In this document: positions 19,487-28,918 of the stretch, piece by piece
How positions within the stretch are numbered: the stretch's first letter is position 1
Layout of the letters: every line of letters starts with the position of its first letter
Source: a virus
DNA: 46,298 bases
IMG/VR virus record: IMGVR_UViG_3300037323_000018
Span: 1 to 46,298 of that record
Direction: 5' to 3' (one strand)
Made by a program: the position numbers and the translations under genes
Notes under the pieces: generated by a model
The model's database searches: none
The model's input: only the letters and a program-made list of their open reading frames with translations
What the model was told of the DNA's origin: nothing

Positions 19487-20287
19487 CTATTTGTCGTAGG
19501 GCGCGGTTTGCGCCTTCTTTGTTGCTTCTTCGGCTGCCTTAGCTGCCTCTTGCTTTTGTCCAAAAACGATATCTAACATTCGTTCTATAGACAAGTTTTC
19601 TTGCTCAACAATTGCGCCGAGCCTTCCCTGAACGCGCTCACCTGCTTCGTACTGGTTTGTGCGTTCTACATACATACGGCGTGTTTTAAAAGCCGACTGC
19701 ATGGGATCAGGGTTTTGTACGTCCTCAACAACTAGTGCTCCAAGGATGTCGTAGAAATACGGGGCTTGGATAGCAAGTTGACCTTGCAGGTAAGGACGAG
19801 CCCTACCATCTTGCCCTGTACGAGCCATTGCAGTCAGTACAACCGCTTCGAGCGGATTTACCGGGTGCATAGTTAAATCTCTCAGGTCGCGGAGGAGACC
19901 GCCCATGTGACGAAGTAGTTCGCCCCACTGCTGCATCTTCATCTGCTCATTACCTGCAATGCTGTCAACACACTTAACTTGCAGTTCTGAGATTGAGTCA
20001 ATAATTAGACTCTTAAATTGGTGTTTACCAGACTGCAACCACTGATACACCTTAATCACGGTGTCGTAGGTGTGAACTACAACCACGCATGTATCCCATG
20101 TTCCATCTGCTACTGGCGGTTCTTCTCTTAACGGGTCCCAGTACTTAATGATGATGGGAAGAAAGCGGTGACCGCCCTCAACATCAAGCATTAATCGTGG
20201 GTATGGAGCCGTGACAGCAAAGCTAGATTTACCTACCTTTGACTCTCCGTACACCATTGCCGTAAGAGAACGTTGGACATCTACCAT
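19487..20287 (-). CDS. Sak4-like RecA-fold ATPase (single-strand annealing/recombination)
   Basis: 266 residues with Walker A YGESKVGKSS (13-22), a hydrophobic Walker B strand FKSLIIDSISEL (about 91-102) and MTAMARTG-type sensor residues, giving a RecA-like core without the full RecA C-domain. Phage proteins of this kind (Sak4, AAA_24) anneal or pair single strands with help from the neighbouring SSB, which fits the gene order here. The C-terminal tail is alanine and charge-rich (QEAAKAAEEATKKAQ). It starts 3 bases after the Cas4-like gene, with AGGAAG upstream. Confidence 0.85.
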   Translation of the reverse strand: MVDVQRSLTAMVYGESKVGKSSFAVTAPYPRLMLDVEGGHRFLPIIIKYWDPLREEPPVADGTWDTCVVVVHTYDTVIKVYQWLQSGKHQFKSLIIDSISELQVKCVDSIAGNEQMKMQQWGELLRHMGGLLRDLRDLTMHPVNPLEAVVLTAMARTGQDGRARPYLQGQLAIQAPYFYDILGALVVEDVQNPDPMQSAFKTRRMYVERTNQYEAGERVQGRLGAIVEQENLSIERMLDIVFGQKQEAAKAAEEATKKAQTAPYDK

Positions 20288-20290
20288 ACG

Positions 20291-21211
20291 TCACTCACTT
20301 CCTTTTTTGTCTGACTCGTAGTATGCGTACGGGTCTTTTTCTTCAAACATCTCAGTAAGCGCCTGTTCCGCTGAACTTCCGTCATCGAACATGGTACATA
20401 TTGAGAAGAATTGACATTTCCATTTGCAATCTCTTGTCGGAGTTGGGTAGGCCACAAGTGCATGGCTTTCACCGTCGTCAAGAGCCTTACGAACTCTCAT
20501 AAGGTCGGTAATCACTCCGTGAATACGATCCCAAAATGAACGTAACGTAAAGATATTGTGTCGCACTTCTATTTGATCGTAGAAAGGTGGCGTAGCGCGT
20601 GCGGTTCGCTTTACCTTTTTTAGCATAGTAAATATGCCACCCTCTGATCTGGTATCTTCTCCCTCTTTCATTTGCTCAAGGAGCATGTAAGTAAGGACTT
20701 GCTCATTCATTGGAGCAAGATTTGCAAAGTCTGAGAGTGAACCCCCAACGGTTTTAAAATCGCGGAACATCCGGACTCCGTCAATCTTTCGACGGACGCG
20801 CATATCAAGTTTTCCTTGGAGTTCGACTTCTCCATTGAAAAGCGGTATAGAGATTTTTTCTTCTGTTGAGATAATATCTAACTCAGCGTCAATGCCGTTC
20901 TCTTCTACCCACTCTAGGTAGCCTTCGAGCATGATTCGACCTAACTCTGCTTCTGAGTCAAGTGCGGTTGTGTCACGCAATTCCGTCTCTAGCGTTAGAC
21001 GATCTTTTTTAACCAATTCTTCGTGGGCATCTAGCAGGTAGACACCCTGAGCGTAGTAGTCATCTAACGCAGCGTGGATACGAGTCCCCATAGCCAGAGG
21101 GCCTGTATGGCTTTTTTGTTTTGGCTGCATGGCTCTGTAATACGATAAGAACCATTTTCTTCGACATTCTTTGAATGTCTGGATTTCAGAGTTTGAAAGT
21201 CTTACGGTCAT
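20291..21211 (-). CDS. Cas4-like RecB-family exonuclease with Fe-S cysteines
   Basis: 306 residues of the PD-(D/E)XK superfamily: H46 in MGTRIHAALDDY, D136 in LQGKLDMRV, D151-x-K153 in FRDFKTVG, and Q171-x3-Y175 in QVLTYML. The four cysteines expected for a [4Fe-4S] cluster are present: C16 near the N-terminus and DCKWKCQFFSIC (C262, C266, C272). In Cas4 and AddB the cluster staples the two ends of the domain. The enzyme should resect DNA ends to give single strands for the Sak4-like protein. Its ATG overlaps the stop of the SNF2 gene (ATGA). No CRISPR array or other cas gene is present, so it is a recombination nuclease here. Confidence 0.88.
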   Translation of the reverse strand: MTVRLSNSEIQTFKECRRKWFLSYYRAMQPKQKSHTGPLAMGTRIHAALDDYYAQGVYLLDAHEELVKKDRLTLETELRDTTALDSEAELGRIMLEGYLEWVEENGIDAELDIISTEEKISIPLFNGEVELQGKLDMRVRRKIDGVRMFRDFKTVGGSLSDFANLAPMNEQVLTYMLLEQMKEGEDTRSEGGIFTMLKKVKRTARATPPFYDQIEVRHNIFTLRSFWDRIHGVITDLMRVRKALDDGESHALVAYPTPTRDCKWKCQFFSICTMFDDGSSAEQALTEMFEEKDPYAYYESDKKGSE

Positions 21212-23037
21212 AGTTTCCCTGCCTTATCGTCTTTAAGAAGTTGAATAAGTTTATCTTTGTCACGAACAATCTGTTCGAAATTATCCGCTTTTGTGTCTAG
21301 CACTTGAATTACACGTTCTTCTATAGACCCTTCAGTAACATAGTCTGTGATAACAATAGAGTCATGGATTTCTGAACCAATCCTGTGTACTCGGTCTAGG
21401 GCTTGTTTGTAGTCAACCAATGACCAAGGTCTCTGTAGCATAATAAGTCTACGGGCTGCTGTCAAGGTAATACCAACTCCACCCGCTTGAGCAGTAAACA
21501 AAATCCACTTTATTTTTCCGGACTGAAAATCTTCAACGGCCTTTTGACGTTCGTCTTCGTCTTGAGCACCAGTAATCAATCCGTGATCAATTTTAGCTTT
21601 TGTCATAGCAGTGCTAAGGAGCTCAATTAGTTGGCGAGACACAGCGCACACCGCAACGGAGTCTTCGCCAAAGTCTCCACTTTTAATGTCGTCCATAAGT
21701 TGATCTACTTTGCATGATGGCTCCGTGAGGACTGCCTTAGATTCTCCTGAAGATTCGTCCACCACAATTTCCGCGAATGAAGAAGCAAATTGACTTAAGC
21801 GAAGAGTCTGTGTAAGAACGCTAGGAGCCGTTAAGATCTCTCCATCCTGTAACTCTGCAATCATATGGTCTCGCATCTGATTATATGCTTTCTTTTGCTT
21901 AGTAGACATCTCAACATCTCGTCGCTCATTGACAACTTCTGGGAGCCAAGGAAGTACTGTTTTTTTAAGCATTCTCCTCATACGAGGGTTTACAGCCTTA
22001 TAAAAGTCTTCCTGCATATGTGGCTTGACGCCAAGAACCATCAGACCGCCAAAAGCGTTCATCATTGTGTCAATGTACATGTCAATCCACTTTGTTTTGC
22101 TTGGCCAGTCTTCTGGCGAGAGCCAATGGAGTATGGACCACATGTCCACAACATTGTTTGCTATGGGAGTTCCGGTAAGAGCAAATCTAATCTTTGCATC
22201 TCCCGTAGCAGACCACAGAGCGCGAGTTTGTTTACTCTTAGGTTCTTTAGATCTATGGATTTCGTCTGCCACAACAGACCCAAAGTTAATTTTATTTAGT
22301 TCTTTAATATGGACTTCGCATCGATTAGCAGAAACTTTTTCGTCAAGGCCACCGCAAGCAACACATCTTGTTAGGGCAATAGAGCCAAACCCAGCCAAGC
22401 GAGAGTGCATACGAAGAGACTCCCAGTTAATGATGACTGCCGTTTTTTGATTGGGGTCAGCATCTTCGTCTAAAATCTCATCAAAAAGTTTCTTACGCTT
22501 AGCCGAAGTCCCTTTTACTACTACTGGCTCAACTTCAGGCCACCACATAGCAAACTCTCGTTCCCAGTTTTTCTTAAGAGTGTTGGGACAAACAATTAGT
22601 GCAGGGAATACAGTCTCCCCGTCCTCATGCAACCCCTTTAGCGCACGAATTGCTGTGGCGGTTTTACCAAGCCCTGGTTCGTCGGCAAGAAGGGCCTTTT
22701 TTGCCGTCTTAAGGAAGGACACTCCTGCTCGTTGGTGTGGGAACAGGTCTTCGTCCCCCTCTCCCTCAACAAGCTCTCTTAGTGCCATGCTTGGGTTAAT
22801 CTGATTGGTTACAAGATCTGTAGCCCACTGGGCCAATCCGTCTTCAATAACGAGATGCTCTCTGAACGTAGACCTAAGCGCTAGGCAACTTGCCCAACTT
22901 AGGGGGACACGCCACACCTTTTCTGCTGTGTTCCAAGAAGACCCCGGAATACTCTTACAAAGCTCCTTATACCGCCATTCAGCATCAATTCTGATGTGCT
23001 TTCCGGTAATTAGATCTAAATCTACAGAAACTGTCAT
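21208..23037 (-). CDS. SNF2-family DNA helicase/translocase
   Basis: 609 residues from ATG 23037, which has AAGGGACAAAA upstream; an earlier in-frame codon at 23073 lies within the promoter region and is rejected. Motifs in order: Q-like LFPHQRAGVSFL, motif I ADEPGLGKTATA, motif II VVADEIHRSK (DEIH), motif III ALTGTPIAN, motif V TAQAGGVGITLTAA and motif VI DRVHRIGS. A cysteine cluster, CVACGGLDEKVSANRCEVH, between motifs Ia and II may bind zinc. The N-terminal 85 residues look like the HARP-like substrate domain of annealing helicases. It likely remodels forks or recombination intermediates with the neighbouring nuclease and annealing ATPase. Confidence 0.9.
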   Translation of the reverse strand: MTVSVDLDLITGKHIRIDAEWRYKELCKSIPGSSWNTAEKVWRVPLSWASCLALRSTFREHLVIEDGLAQWATDLVTNQINPSMALRELVEGEGDEDLFPHQRAGVSFLKTAKKALLADEPGLGKTATAIRALKGLHEDGETVFPALIVCPNTLKKNWEREFAMWWPEVEPVVVKGTSAKRKKLFDEILDEDADPNQKTAVIINWESLRMHSRLAGFGSIALTRCVACGGLDEKVSANRCEVHIKELNKINFGSVVADEIHRSKEPKSKQTRALWSATGDAKIRFALTGTPIANNVVDMWSILHWLSPEDWPSKTKWIDMYIDTMMNAFGGLMVLGVKPHMQEDFYKAVNPRMRRMLKKTVLPWLPEVVNERRDVEMSTKQKKAYNQMRDHMIAELQDGEILTAPSVLTQTLRLSQFASSFAEIVVDESSGESKAVLTEPSCKVDQLMDDIKSGDFGEDSVAVCAVSRQLIELLSTAMTKAKIDHGLITGAQDEDERQKAVEDFQSGKIKWILFTAQAGGVGITLTAARRLIMLQRPWSLVDYKQALDRVHRIGSEIHDSIVITDYVTEGSIEERVIQVLDTKADNFEQIVRDKDKLIQLLKDDKAGKL

Positions 23038-23063
23038 TTTTGTCCCTTCATGTATATACGGAG

Positions 23064-23092
23064 ATACTAGCACAGAAAAGTTTTTAGTTCAA
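23064..23092 (-). promoter_or_regulatory. Predicted extended -10 promoter for the SNF2-nuclease-Sak4-SSB operon
   Basis: On the minus strand TTGAAC (23092-23087), a 17-base spacer ending in TGC, and TAGTAT (23069-23064) form a -35, an extended -10 TGN and a -10. It is 27 bases upstream of the chosen SNF2 ATG, in a 72-base gap between the resolvase and the helicase. Confidence 0.55.
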
Positions 23093-23109
23093 TTATTCGC
23101 TAGTGCTTT

Positions 23110-23586
23110 TTAATCTAGTAGGGCTGTTGGCTTCCATCCCAGTTTAACTAGGGCCAGAAGACCATGCCGTATTGCGTCATTAGCGTGCCCCTCACCGCCC
23201 TTGTGCCACAATTCGAGCGTTTTCAGCGCAGGGTTAGGGAACATATTTTTGGCGTTCACAGGGGCTTGAAATGCGATATTTAGGGGGTCGTAGCCTGATC
23301 GACGGCAGATGTGTTTTAACACGCCAATATTCTCTAAACTCCAAGGAGCCTGAGAGTTTCGTACCGTCTGGGCGTTTATAACAAAAGATTCACATGCCAC
23401 AACGTACTCCCCCAATTCGGAGCAAATTTTAAACCCTTCTTCGACACTGTCCGCAAATATGTCCGGTTGAACCTCGGTGGACCAAACTAAGTCTGGAGTA
23501 GGATTCCCACTTTCTGTACCCCATTTAAGTACAGCAATCCCGCTTGCTTTTCCCGGGTCTACTGATAGAACTAAAAGATTACTCAT
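23110..23586 (-). CDS. RuvC-like Holliday junction resolvase
   Basis: 158 residues from ATG 23586, preceded by GGGGGCAG. The RNase H-type acidic residues are at expected places: D10 in VLSVDPGKASGIAV, the glutamate in VVACESFV, and the C-terminal HANDAIRHGLLAL with the last aspartate. Such phage RuvC proteins cut branched DNA before packaging. The start overlaps the polymerase stop by 8 bases, indicating coupled translation. Confidence 0.85.
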   Translation of the reverse strand: MSNLLVLSVDPGKASGIAVLKWGTESGNPTPDLVWSTEVQPDIFADSVEEGFKICSELGEYVVACESFVINAQTVRNSQAPWSLENIGVLKHICRRSGYDPLNIAFQAPVNAKNMFPNPALKTLELWHKGGEGHANDAIRHGLLALVKLGWKPTALLD

Positions 23587-25411
23587 ATTTCTGCCCCCAG
23601 TTTTCAAAAGGACCGTCAACTCCGGCAGTAAGAGGAACTGCCCAACCCTCGTTTGTGGTCATACATTCCTGAACAGTTCTCATAATTTCTTGTACGTCCT
23701 TCCTAGGAGCCTGCAAAACAATTTCATCATGTACGGGAACAATCATTAGTTCTGTCAAGTCTGCCATGTCCATCTTTACTAAGTTCATTTTAAAAACTTC
23801 AGCTGCACTTGCTTGAACAAGATAATTAGTTAGCGAGTACACTCGATCATCGTCGCAAGGGAGTCTTCTACCGGTAACAGTTCTAACATATCCTTGACCC
23901 TCTGCATTGAGTCGTTTAGTTCCTATGTCTTCAATTTGTTTTTGTAACTGCTTTACACCCGGATATGCACGATCAAATGCGTCTACCACGGACTTCATTT
24001 GCTCCTCAGGTACTCCTGCTGTGACTGCCATTTTTGCTACACCTGCTCCGTAGAGCTTGCCGTAAATTACACCTTTGACTAACTGTCTACGAGGGTCACT
24101 TTTTTGCGCCGTTGGGTCTTGATAGATGTCTCGCAAAATCTCTGTAAACGCATCTCCGCCAGTTTCGTCCGCTTGCTTGAACAACCCAATTAGCTGTGGG
24201 TCGTGGCTCATTGCTGCGGTAAGACGAAACTCAACTTGGTCTAGGTCAGAAGAAATAATTACATGGTCTTCGTCCTTGGGAATAAAAGCCCTACGAACGG
24301 TAGCGTCTCCGGTAGGTAGAGTTTGTAGGGCCGGATCGGTTATAGACATCCTTCCGGTCCTCGCGCCAAGAGTCCGTACAGAAGGGTGCAACACACCGTC
24401 CACATGCTTGTCCATAAAGTTGGAGAAGTAGGTAGATGCCAGTTTTGCCGCTTTTCTTTGTTGCAGTACCGCAGTTGCTAATTCTTTTACCTCGCTATTA
24501 CCCGTAATTATCAACTTTTCCATCTGCTCTTTAGATGCAGACTTTTGTCCAGATGGAGTTACCTCGGTAATTACTCCACCTAATCTATCTACTAAGCGAA
24601 CTAACTGAGGATTACTAGTTATGCTTGCACCTTCATATTTTTTTGATGCCCACTCTTTAACTTTCTCTGTGTAGTCAATAAGTTCGTCATACTTTTTCTT
24701 TGAGTAGTCAAGGTCTACACGCGCACCATTAATTTCCATACGAGTGGTTATTTTTCGTGTAGCCATTTCAAGTTCGTAGGCTTTTTCGTACTGACTTCCT
24801 GGGCCACACTCCTTATAGAATTTTTCCCAAAGACGCATAGTAATGACAGGATCAAGAGCACCGTATTGCCAGTACGGACCAAAATTTACTGGCGTAGTTC
24901 CCCAAGTCCAGCCATTCTCTGCCAGTTGAGTACTAAGTGTGGCCTGCAAGCTTGCGGATCTGGGGTCTACATGTAGTGAGGCTAATCTTTTTAGAGCAAC
25001 AGACCCTATCGGATCTATTAGGTGCGCCATGATCATTGTGTCATGCGCGTTATGCCAAGGAATTTCCCATTTAGATTTTACAGCAAACCATCTAGCTTCA
25101 AAGGCAATGTTGTGGCACACAACTGGTCCGCTAAAATTTTTAGTGAATTCGTAGAATACCCCAGACCATTCATCCCAAGGGATGGCCCAGCCTTGCATAC
25201 CGTCACCTATCTGAACTAGACGGATGTTTCCATGCCAAGGAGATAAGGCATCGTCCTTATGATTACCGGGGATTTCTCCGGTCTCGATATCAACACCTAC
25301 TGCATCATAAGGTCGGCGTTCTGAGGCCCATGCAAGAAATTTTGACGCCATTTCTACACTATCTACCAAGTGTAGTTTTACATCTGAGAGGCCGTTCGTA
25401 GCTTCAGTCAC
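23579..25411 (-). CDS. Family-A DNA polymerase with 3'-5' exonuclease domain
   Basis: 610 residues, GTG start at 25411 with CAGGAG upstream. Exonuclease motif I is AVGVDIETGEI (D41, E43), motif II VCHNIAFEARW (Glu in place of the common Asp), motif III YGALDPVITM. Polymerase motif A is ISSDLDQVEFRL, motif B RRQLVKGVIYGKLYGAG and motif C VPVHDEIVL. There is no 5' nuclease domain, as is usual for phage PolA enzymes. In motif A the usual YSQIE is LDQVE. It replicates the phage genome using primers from the Prim-Pol. It is the first gene of the polymerase-resolvase unit. Confidence 0.95.
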   Translation of the reverse strand: MTEATNGLSDVKLHLVDSVEMASKFLAWASERRPYDAVGVDIETGEIPGNHKDDALSPWHGNIRLVQIGDGMQGWAIPWDEWSGVFYEFTKNFSGPVVCHNIAFEARWFAVKSKWEIPWHNAHDTMIMAHLIDPIGSVALKRLASLHVDPRSASLQATLSTQLAENGWTWGTTPVNFGPYWQYGALDPVITMRLWEKFYKECGPGSQYEKAYELEMATRKITTRMEINGARVDLDYSKKKYDELIDYTEKVKEWASKKYEGASITSNPQLVRLVDRLGGVITEVTPSGQKSASKEQMEKLIITGNSEVKELATAVLQQRKAAKLASTYFSNFMDKHVDGVLHPSVRTLGARTGRMSITDPALQTLPTGDATVRRAFIPKDEDHVIISSDLDQVEFRLTAAMSHDPQLIGLFKQADETGGDAFTEILRDIYQDPTAQKSDPRRQLVKGVIYGKLYGAGVAKMAVTAGVPEEQMKSVVDAFDRAYPGVKQLQKQIEDIGTKRLNAEGQGYVRTVTGRRLPCDDDRVYSLTNYLVQASAAEVFKMNLVKMDMADLTELMIVPVHDEIVLQAPRKDVQEIMRTVQECMTTNEGWAVPLTAGVDGPFENWGQKYE

Positions 25412-25459
25412 TTTTTCTCCTGCTTATTGTCATTTGTCTTTGTACCTACTGTAGTTCTT

Positions 25460-25930
25460 TTACGGAATCATTTCAACCCTATAGACTCCGTCAATACCTG
25501 TATCTTTATCTGAAGCATTCTCTAAAAGCCTCTGGGCTACATTAGTTAAATATCTAGCGCCACCAGTATCATACTTGTACAGGGCTTCCAGTACGGCTCC
25601 TGGGTCTTCCGATACTTGAGCCCAATTACGAAACTTCTCGGGAAAAACTACAGGTAAGTTAAAGTCTGGGTAGCACTCTTCGCAAGGAAGTGCATCATCG
25701 AGCAAAGCCTCAGTTGAAGACTCGATTAGTCCGTATCGTTTTACCAACGAACATGCCGCACCATGAAACACTAGCGAGGCACCAACTCTTGAGAGAATGT
25801 ATGATCCGCTTTCTGTTCTATACAGTTTGAATTCTATCCACCGAGTCGATCCGGTTCTCCACGAACTAGACTCCCCGAGTAGTCGTCCCTCAAATTGTAA
25901 GATCCGAGAACCGTCTTTTACTTCATACAT
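25460..25930 (-). CDS. Conserved-looking protein of unknown function upstream of the polymerase
   Basis: 156 residues, ATG at 25930 with AGGAGACAATAA upstream. The pattern FEGRLLGESSSWRTGSTRWI, then EFKLYRTESGSYILSRVGAS, suggests an N-terminal beta sheet; CEECYPDF may bind metal; the C-terminal half is helical (GAVLEALYKYDTGGARYLTN). Similar proteins sit next to polymerase genes in actinophages, from memory. It is a separate unit between the virion and replication genes. The 52-base gap upstream (25931-25982) shows no clear terminator or promoter. Confidence 0.7.
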   Translation of the reverse strand: MYEVKDGSRILQFEGRLLGESSSWRTGSTRWIEFKLYRTESGSYILSRVGASLVFHGAACSLVKRYGLIESSTEALLDDALPCEECYPDFNLPVVFPEKFRNWAQVSEDPGAVLEALYKYDTGGARYLTNVAQRLLENASDKDTGIDGVYRVEMIP

Positions 25931-25982
25931 TTATTGTCTCCTAAGTCGCTGTATGACATAAGTCTATCGCAGGTTTTCATTG

Positions 25983-26786
25983 TTAGTGGCTGTGTCCGGA
26001 GCTGGCTTTGCCATCCACTTCAGCAGCTAAATCGGCTACTGTATCTGCTAAATCGTTAACGTCAGCTAGTAATGCAAGGTATTGAGCTCTTGTGGTCAGT
26101 GGAAGATTGTTAACTGTAAAACTTGTAAAGGCCCCAACAGACATATTAATCGTTCCGCCTGCAGCAGTTATACCAGACCCCCCTGCATCAACACCAAATG
26201 CACCATTTGCAACGGTCATTGTTGTCCCACCTGTAACCGCAAACCCGCCATTTACCGCCACAGGAGATCCAACTAGGGATAAGCCACTACCAGTAGCAGT
26301 GATAGTGTCTGCAAAAACATCCTCTAAAGTCACGCCACTTAACACTACGTCAACACCTTCAAGCAGAGAATCATCGGTAATTGTTACCTGTTTAAGTTCT
26401 CCATTAGTCATATCAAAAGCATCTGTAACTATAAAATTTGCACCTTCTATAGTGTCAAAAGTAGAGTTAGTTATTTCACAGCTATCTATTGTAGAATTAC
26501 TTATGTTGGAGTCACTGATGTTACACGATGTAATGTTTTTTCCGTTCATTGCATCAACCTGAATCTGATCTTCTGTAACAGCGTCGTCCGCAATTTGTTC
26601 TTCTGTAACTGCGTCTGTAGCAATAAGGGGGGTTACAATTGCAGACCTTCTGATGTTGTTAGTAAATATAAAGTTGTCTGCCAGTTTCCTAGGTGTCGGA
26701 CGTCTTGTAAGAAAAGACAATCTAGACTCTGCACTTACAAGTCTGTTAGATACGTTTCTCGTAGATCTGAACCTATTACTAGCCAT
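25983..26786 (-). CDS. Minor tail or fibre-tip protein with repeat region
   Basis: 267 residues: a basic N-terminus (RFRSTRNVSNRLVSAESRLS); paired DAVTEEQIADDAVTEDQI units typical of trimeric phage fibres; a pentapeptide-like stretch with I at regular spacing (CNISDSNISNSTIDSCEITN) that should form a narrow beta-helix; a glycine-rich region; and a C-terminal helix ending KASSGHSH. Histidine-rich ends of this kind can bind metal ions in fibre trimers. It follows the Tal-like gene by 1 base and closes the tail operon, so it probably sits at the tail tip. Confidence 0.75.
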   Translation of the reverse strand: MASNRFRSTRNVSNRLVSAESRLSFLTRRPTPRKLADNFIFTNNIRRSAIVTPLIATDAVTEEQIADDAVTEDQIQVDAMNGKNITSCNISDSNISNSTIDSCEITNSTFDTIEGANFIVTDAFDMTNGELKQVTITDDSLLEGVDVVLSGVTLEDVFADTITATGSGLSLVGSPVAVNGGFAVTGGTTMTVANGAFGVDAGGSGITAAGGTINMSVGAFTSFTVNNLPLTTRAQYLALLADVNDLADTVADLAAEVDGKASSGHSH

Positions 26787-26787
26787 C

Positions 26788-28881
26788 TTATGCCTTCTTT
26801 CCTGTATCTACTTCCCATTCTGGGATTAGGTCTAGTGAAACTTTTTCAGGGAACGTTGGCATGTTTGGGACAGAAACTTTTACAGAATTAATTTTTCGTA
26901 GCAAAACATCATCTCTAGGTTCTAAAGGACTGGCAAGTCTCTCTTTAAAGAACTGATCGTTTATGAAAAGACTGCACCATAGCCCGGGTTTTAGTGAATC
27001 TACTTGCGGGAACATTGATCCGTTAACAGATACCGTCATTCTAGTTACAGGAGGCTGAAACTCTAGTAAATATCTCTTCGCGTGAGAGTACAGTTCTTCT
27101 TCGTTGGAAACGTCTTTTTTATCCTCTACTTCATCCAGTAGGGGCCACCCAACAGACAACAAGTCTTGATTAGTAGCGGCAGCGTATGGTTGACTTATGT
27201 CTCTACCTAAATCCGGGATATTTCCCCTAACAAAAAACCTTGTGGCAGAGTTTTCTGCAGATTCTTCCATATTAAACTGGTCTATATTACCCGGATACTC
27301 AAAGACTAGGTTATTAGCTCCTGGGAATCTAGATATAGGAGATACAGAACCATCTGCTGGGGCACCCGGGAGTTGTATTGGCATAAGAACAAAAGTTCTC
27401 TTAAACTCTGCTTGTTCAAAGTCGTAATCACAATCTATTCTGTACTCAAAGCCGTTTAACAAGTCAGAGTAGTTTTCTAATTCTTCTCCCACTGATTTTA
27501 GTTCAAACCCTCTAATAGAAGTGTTTTCTGCATCACTTTCCGAAAAACTTCCAGAATACGACAAACCAAACTCTGAATTATATGGAAAAGACCCGTAAGT
27601 TCCGGAAGTAAGTGTTGGTGTCACAACAGCGGTGCCACCGCTTGCTTGGAATGCCTGATTATAGATTCCTCCAGAAAAGTACGAAAACCTTGTGGGGCTA
27701 TTTATCTCTGCAATAAAGTGTGTTCCGTTAAATATGGCAATAGTTTCTGTTCCGTTGTCCACTCCATCTATCACTACGCTATCAAACTCCTCAAACCCAT
27801 GAGGAGCATTTGTAGTAAGTGTTATTTTATAGTTTTCTAGTTCTTTATGTGTAACGGATAATGACTTAACTGCTGGAAACTGCTCTGGGGTGTTTGGAGA
27901 TCCAGTAGCTACATAAGTAAAAGTAAAGTCATTTGGTACATCTATAATTAAAGCATTCCCATTATAGGTTGAGTTTACATTAGAAATATATACAACCTGA
28001 TTCTCTATAGCATTGTGTGGTAGCTGTGTATTAATTGTCCCCACACCATCAACAATTTGTGTCCTAGTTACCCGGACATCTGTCCCTAGAGCGGGCTCAA
28101 TATCATCGTTGGGAAATGATTTGTCGATGAAGTCTACAAATGTGCTGTCTAATAGTTGACGAACGTAGTCAAACGTATCCGACCTTATAAAAACGCGAGA
28201 CATATTATACGTTCCAGAAGGTAGGTTGGTGATAGTAACAGAAAAAATGCTACTTTCTGTGTTAAGCACTGTTTGTACTCTATAGAACCCATCATAGATA
28301 AAATTATCAACCTCTAAAAATTCTATTTTTACACTGGCTCCAGGCTTAATCGTACCAAACTCTGCATAGTTTTCTAGGAGTACCTGACAGGCTCCATTAT
28401 TTGATATTACTTGTGCCGTATACTCATTGTTTATAGTTTTCCATGCAACTCTATGATATAAGTAGCTAGTAAATTCTGAAGCACTTACTGATAATTTTCT
28501 ACTGATAATGTCGTAGGTTCTTGTCCAAATAATTCCCCCCCAAACGCAGACGCCGTTTCTAACAACATACAAACACGTTTTTCCCGGTTGCGTGCTGTTG
28601 TATAGATCTAGATGAGATGTACCAGAATCTACGCTTCCCGGTTCAGTAGATCCAACCACTCTCTGAGTTTCGGGAATAACTTCTATACTCCCAGAAAATT
28701 GTCCGGCTGATTTGACCGATCTTTCCCAGCTAACATCCTTAAACGGTATTTCAGAAAGAATAGTGTTGGTAAGAAAGTCCGTAGTAAAAAACTTATAGTC
28801 AGCGTAGTATCCAGCAATATCTGGGTTGTCTAGGCTGTAACTGTCAAATACACCTAAACCCGCTAGCGGATTAACTGGCAT
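26788..28881 (-). CDS. Tal-like minor tail (baseplate hub) protein
   Basis: 697 residues. The position directly after the Dit-like gene and the N-terminal fold pattern (DVSWERSVKSAGQFSGSIEV, then CLYVVRNGVCVWGGIIWTRT, as in siphovirus hub proteins) identify the tail-tip hub. In the middle are two copies of a roughly 60-residue module (about 28075-27900 and 27840-27680) with the pattern PHxxxxxxxVxIxxVxxxxNG. The C-terminal third resumes the hub fold (RYLLEFQPPVTRMTVSVNGS, LKPGLWCSLFIND). No peptidase or muralytic motif is evident. A good AGGAGATATTAA site precedes the ATG. Confidence 0.8.
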   Translation of the reverse strand: MPVNPLAGLGVFDSYSLDNPDIAGYYADYKFFTTDFLTNTILSEIPFKDVSWERSVKSAGQFSGSIEVIPETQRVVGSTEPGSVDSGTSHLDLYNSTQPGKTCLYVVRNGVCVWGGIIWTRTYDIISRKLSVSASEFTSYLYHRVAWKTINNEYTAQVISNNGACQVLLENYAEFGTIKPGASVKIEFLEVDNFIYDGFYRVQTVLNTESSIFSVTITNLPSGTYNMSRVFIRSDTFDYVRQLLDSTFVDFIDKSFPNDDIEPALGTDVRVTRTQIVDGVGTINTQLPHNAIENQVVYISNVNSTYNGNALIIDVPNDFTFTYVATGSPNTPEQFPAVKSLSVTHKELENYKITLTTNAPHGFEEFDSVVIDGVDNGTETIAIFNGTHFIAEINSPTRFSYFSGGIYNQAFQASGGTAVVTPTLTSGTYGSFPYNSEFGLSYSGSFSESDAENTSIRGFELKSVGEELENYSDLLNGFEYRIDCDYDFEQAEFKRTFVLMPIQLPGAPADGSVSPISRFPGANNLVFEYPGNIDQFNMEESAENSATRFFVRGNIPDLGRDISQPYAAATNQDLLSVGWPLLDEVEDKKDVSNEEELYSHAKRYLLEFQPPVTRMTVSVNGSMFPQVDSLKPGLWCSLFINDQFFKERLASPLEPRDDVLLRKINSVKVSVPNMPTFPEKVSLDLIPEWEVDTGKKA

Positions 28882-28918
28882 TTAATATCTCCTATGTCTA
28901 ACGTCTTTGTAGTTGAAA

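Noticed and set aside
20291-21211. Cas4-like nuclease as part of a CRISPR-Cas system
   Set aside because: No other cas gene or repeat array is present; its neighbours are recombination genes.
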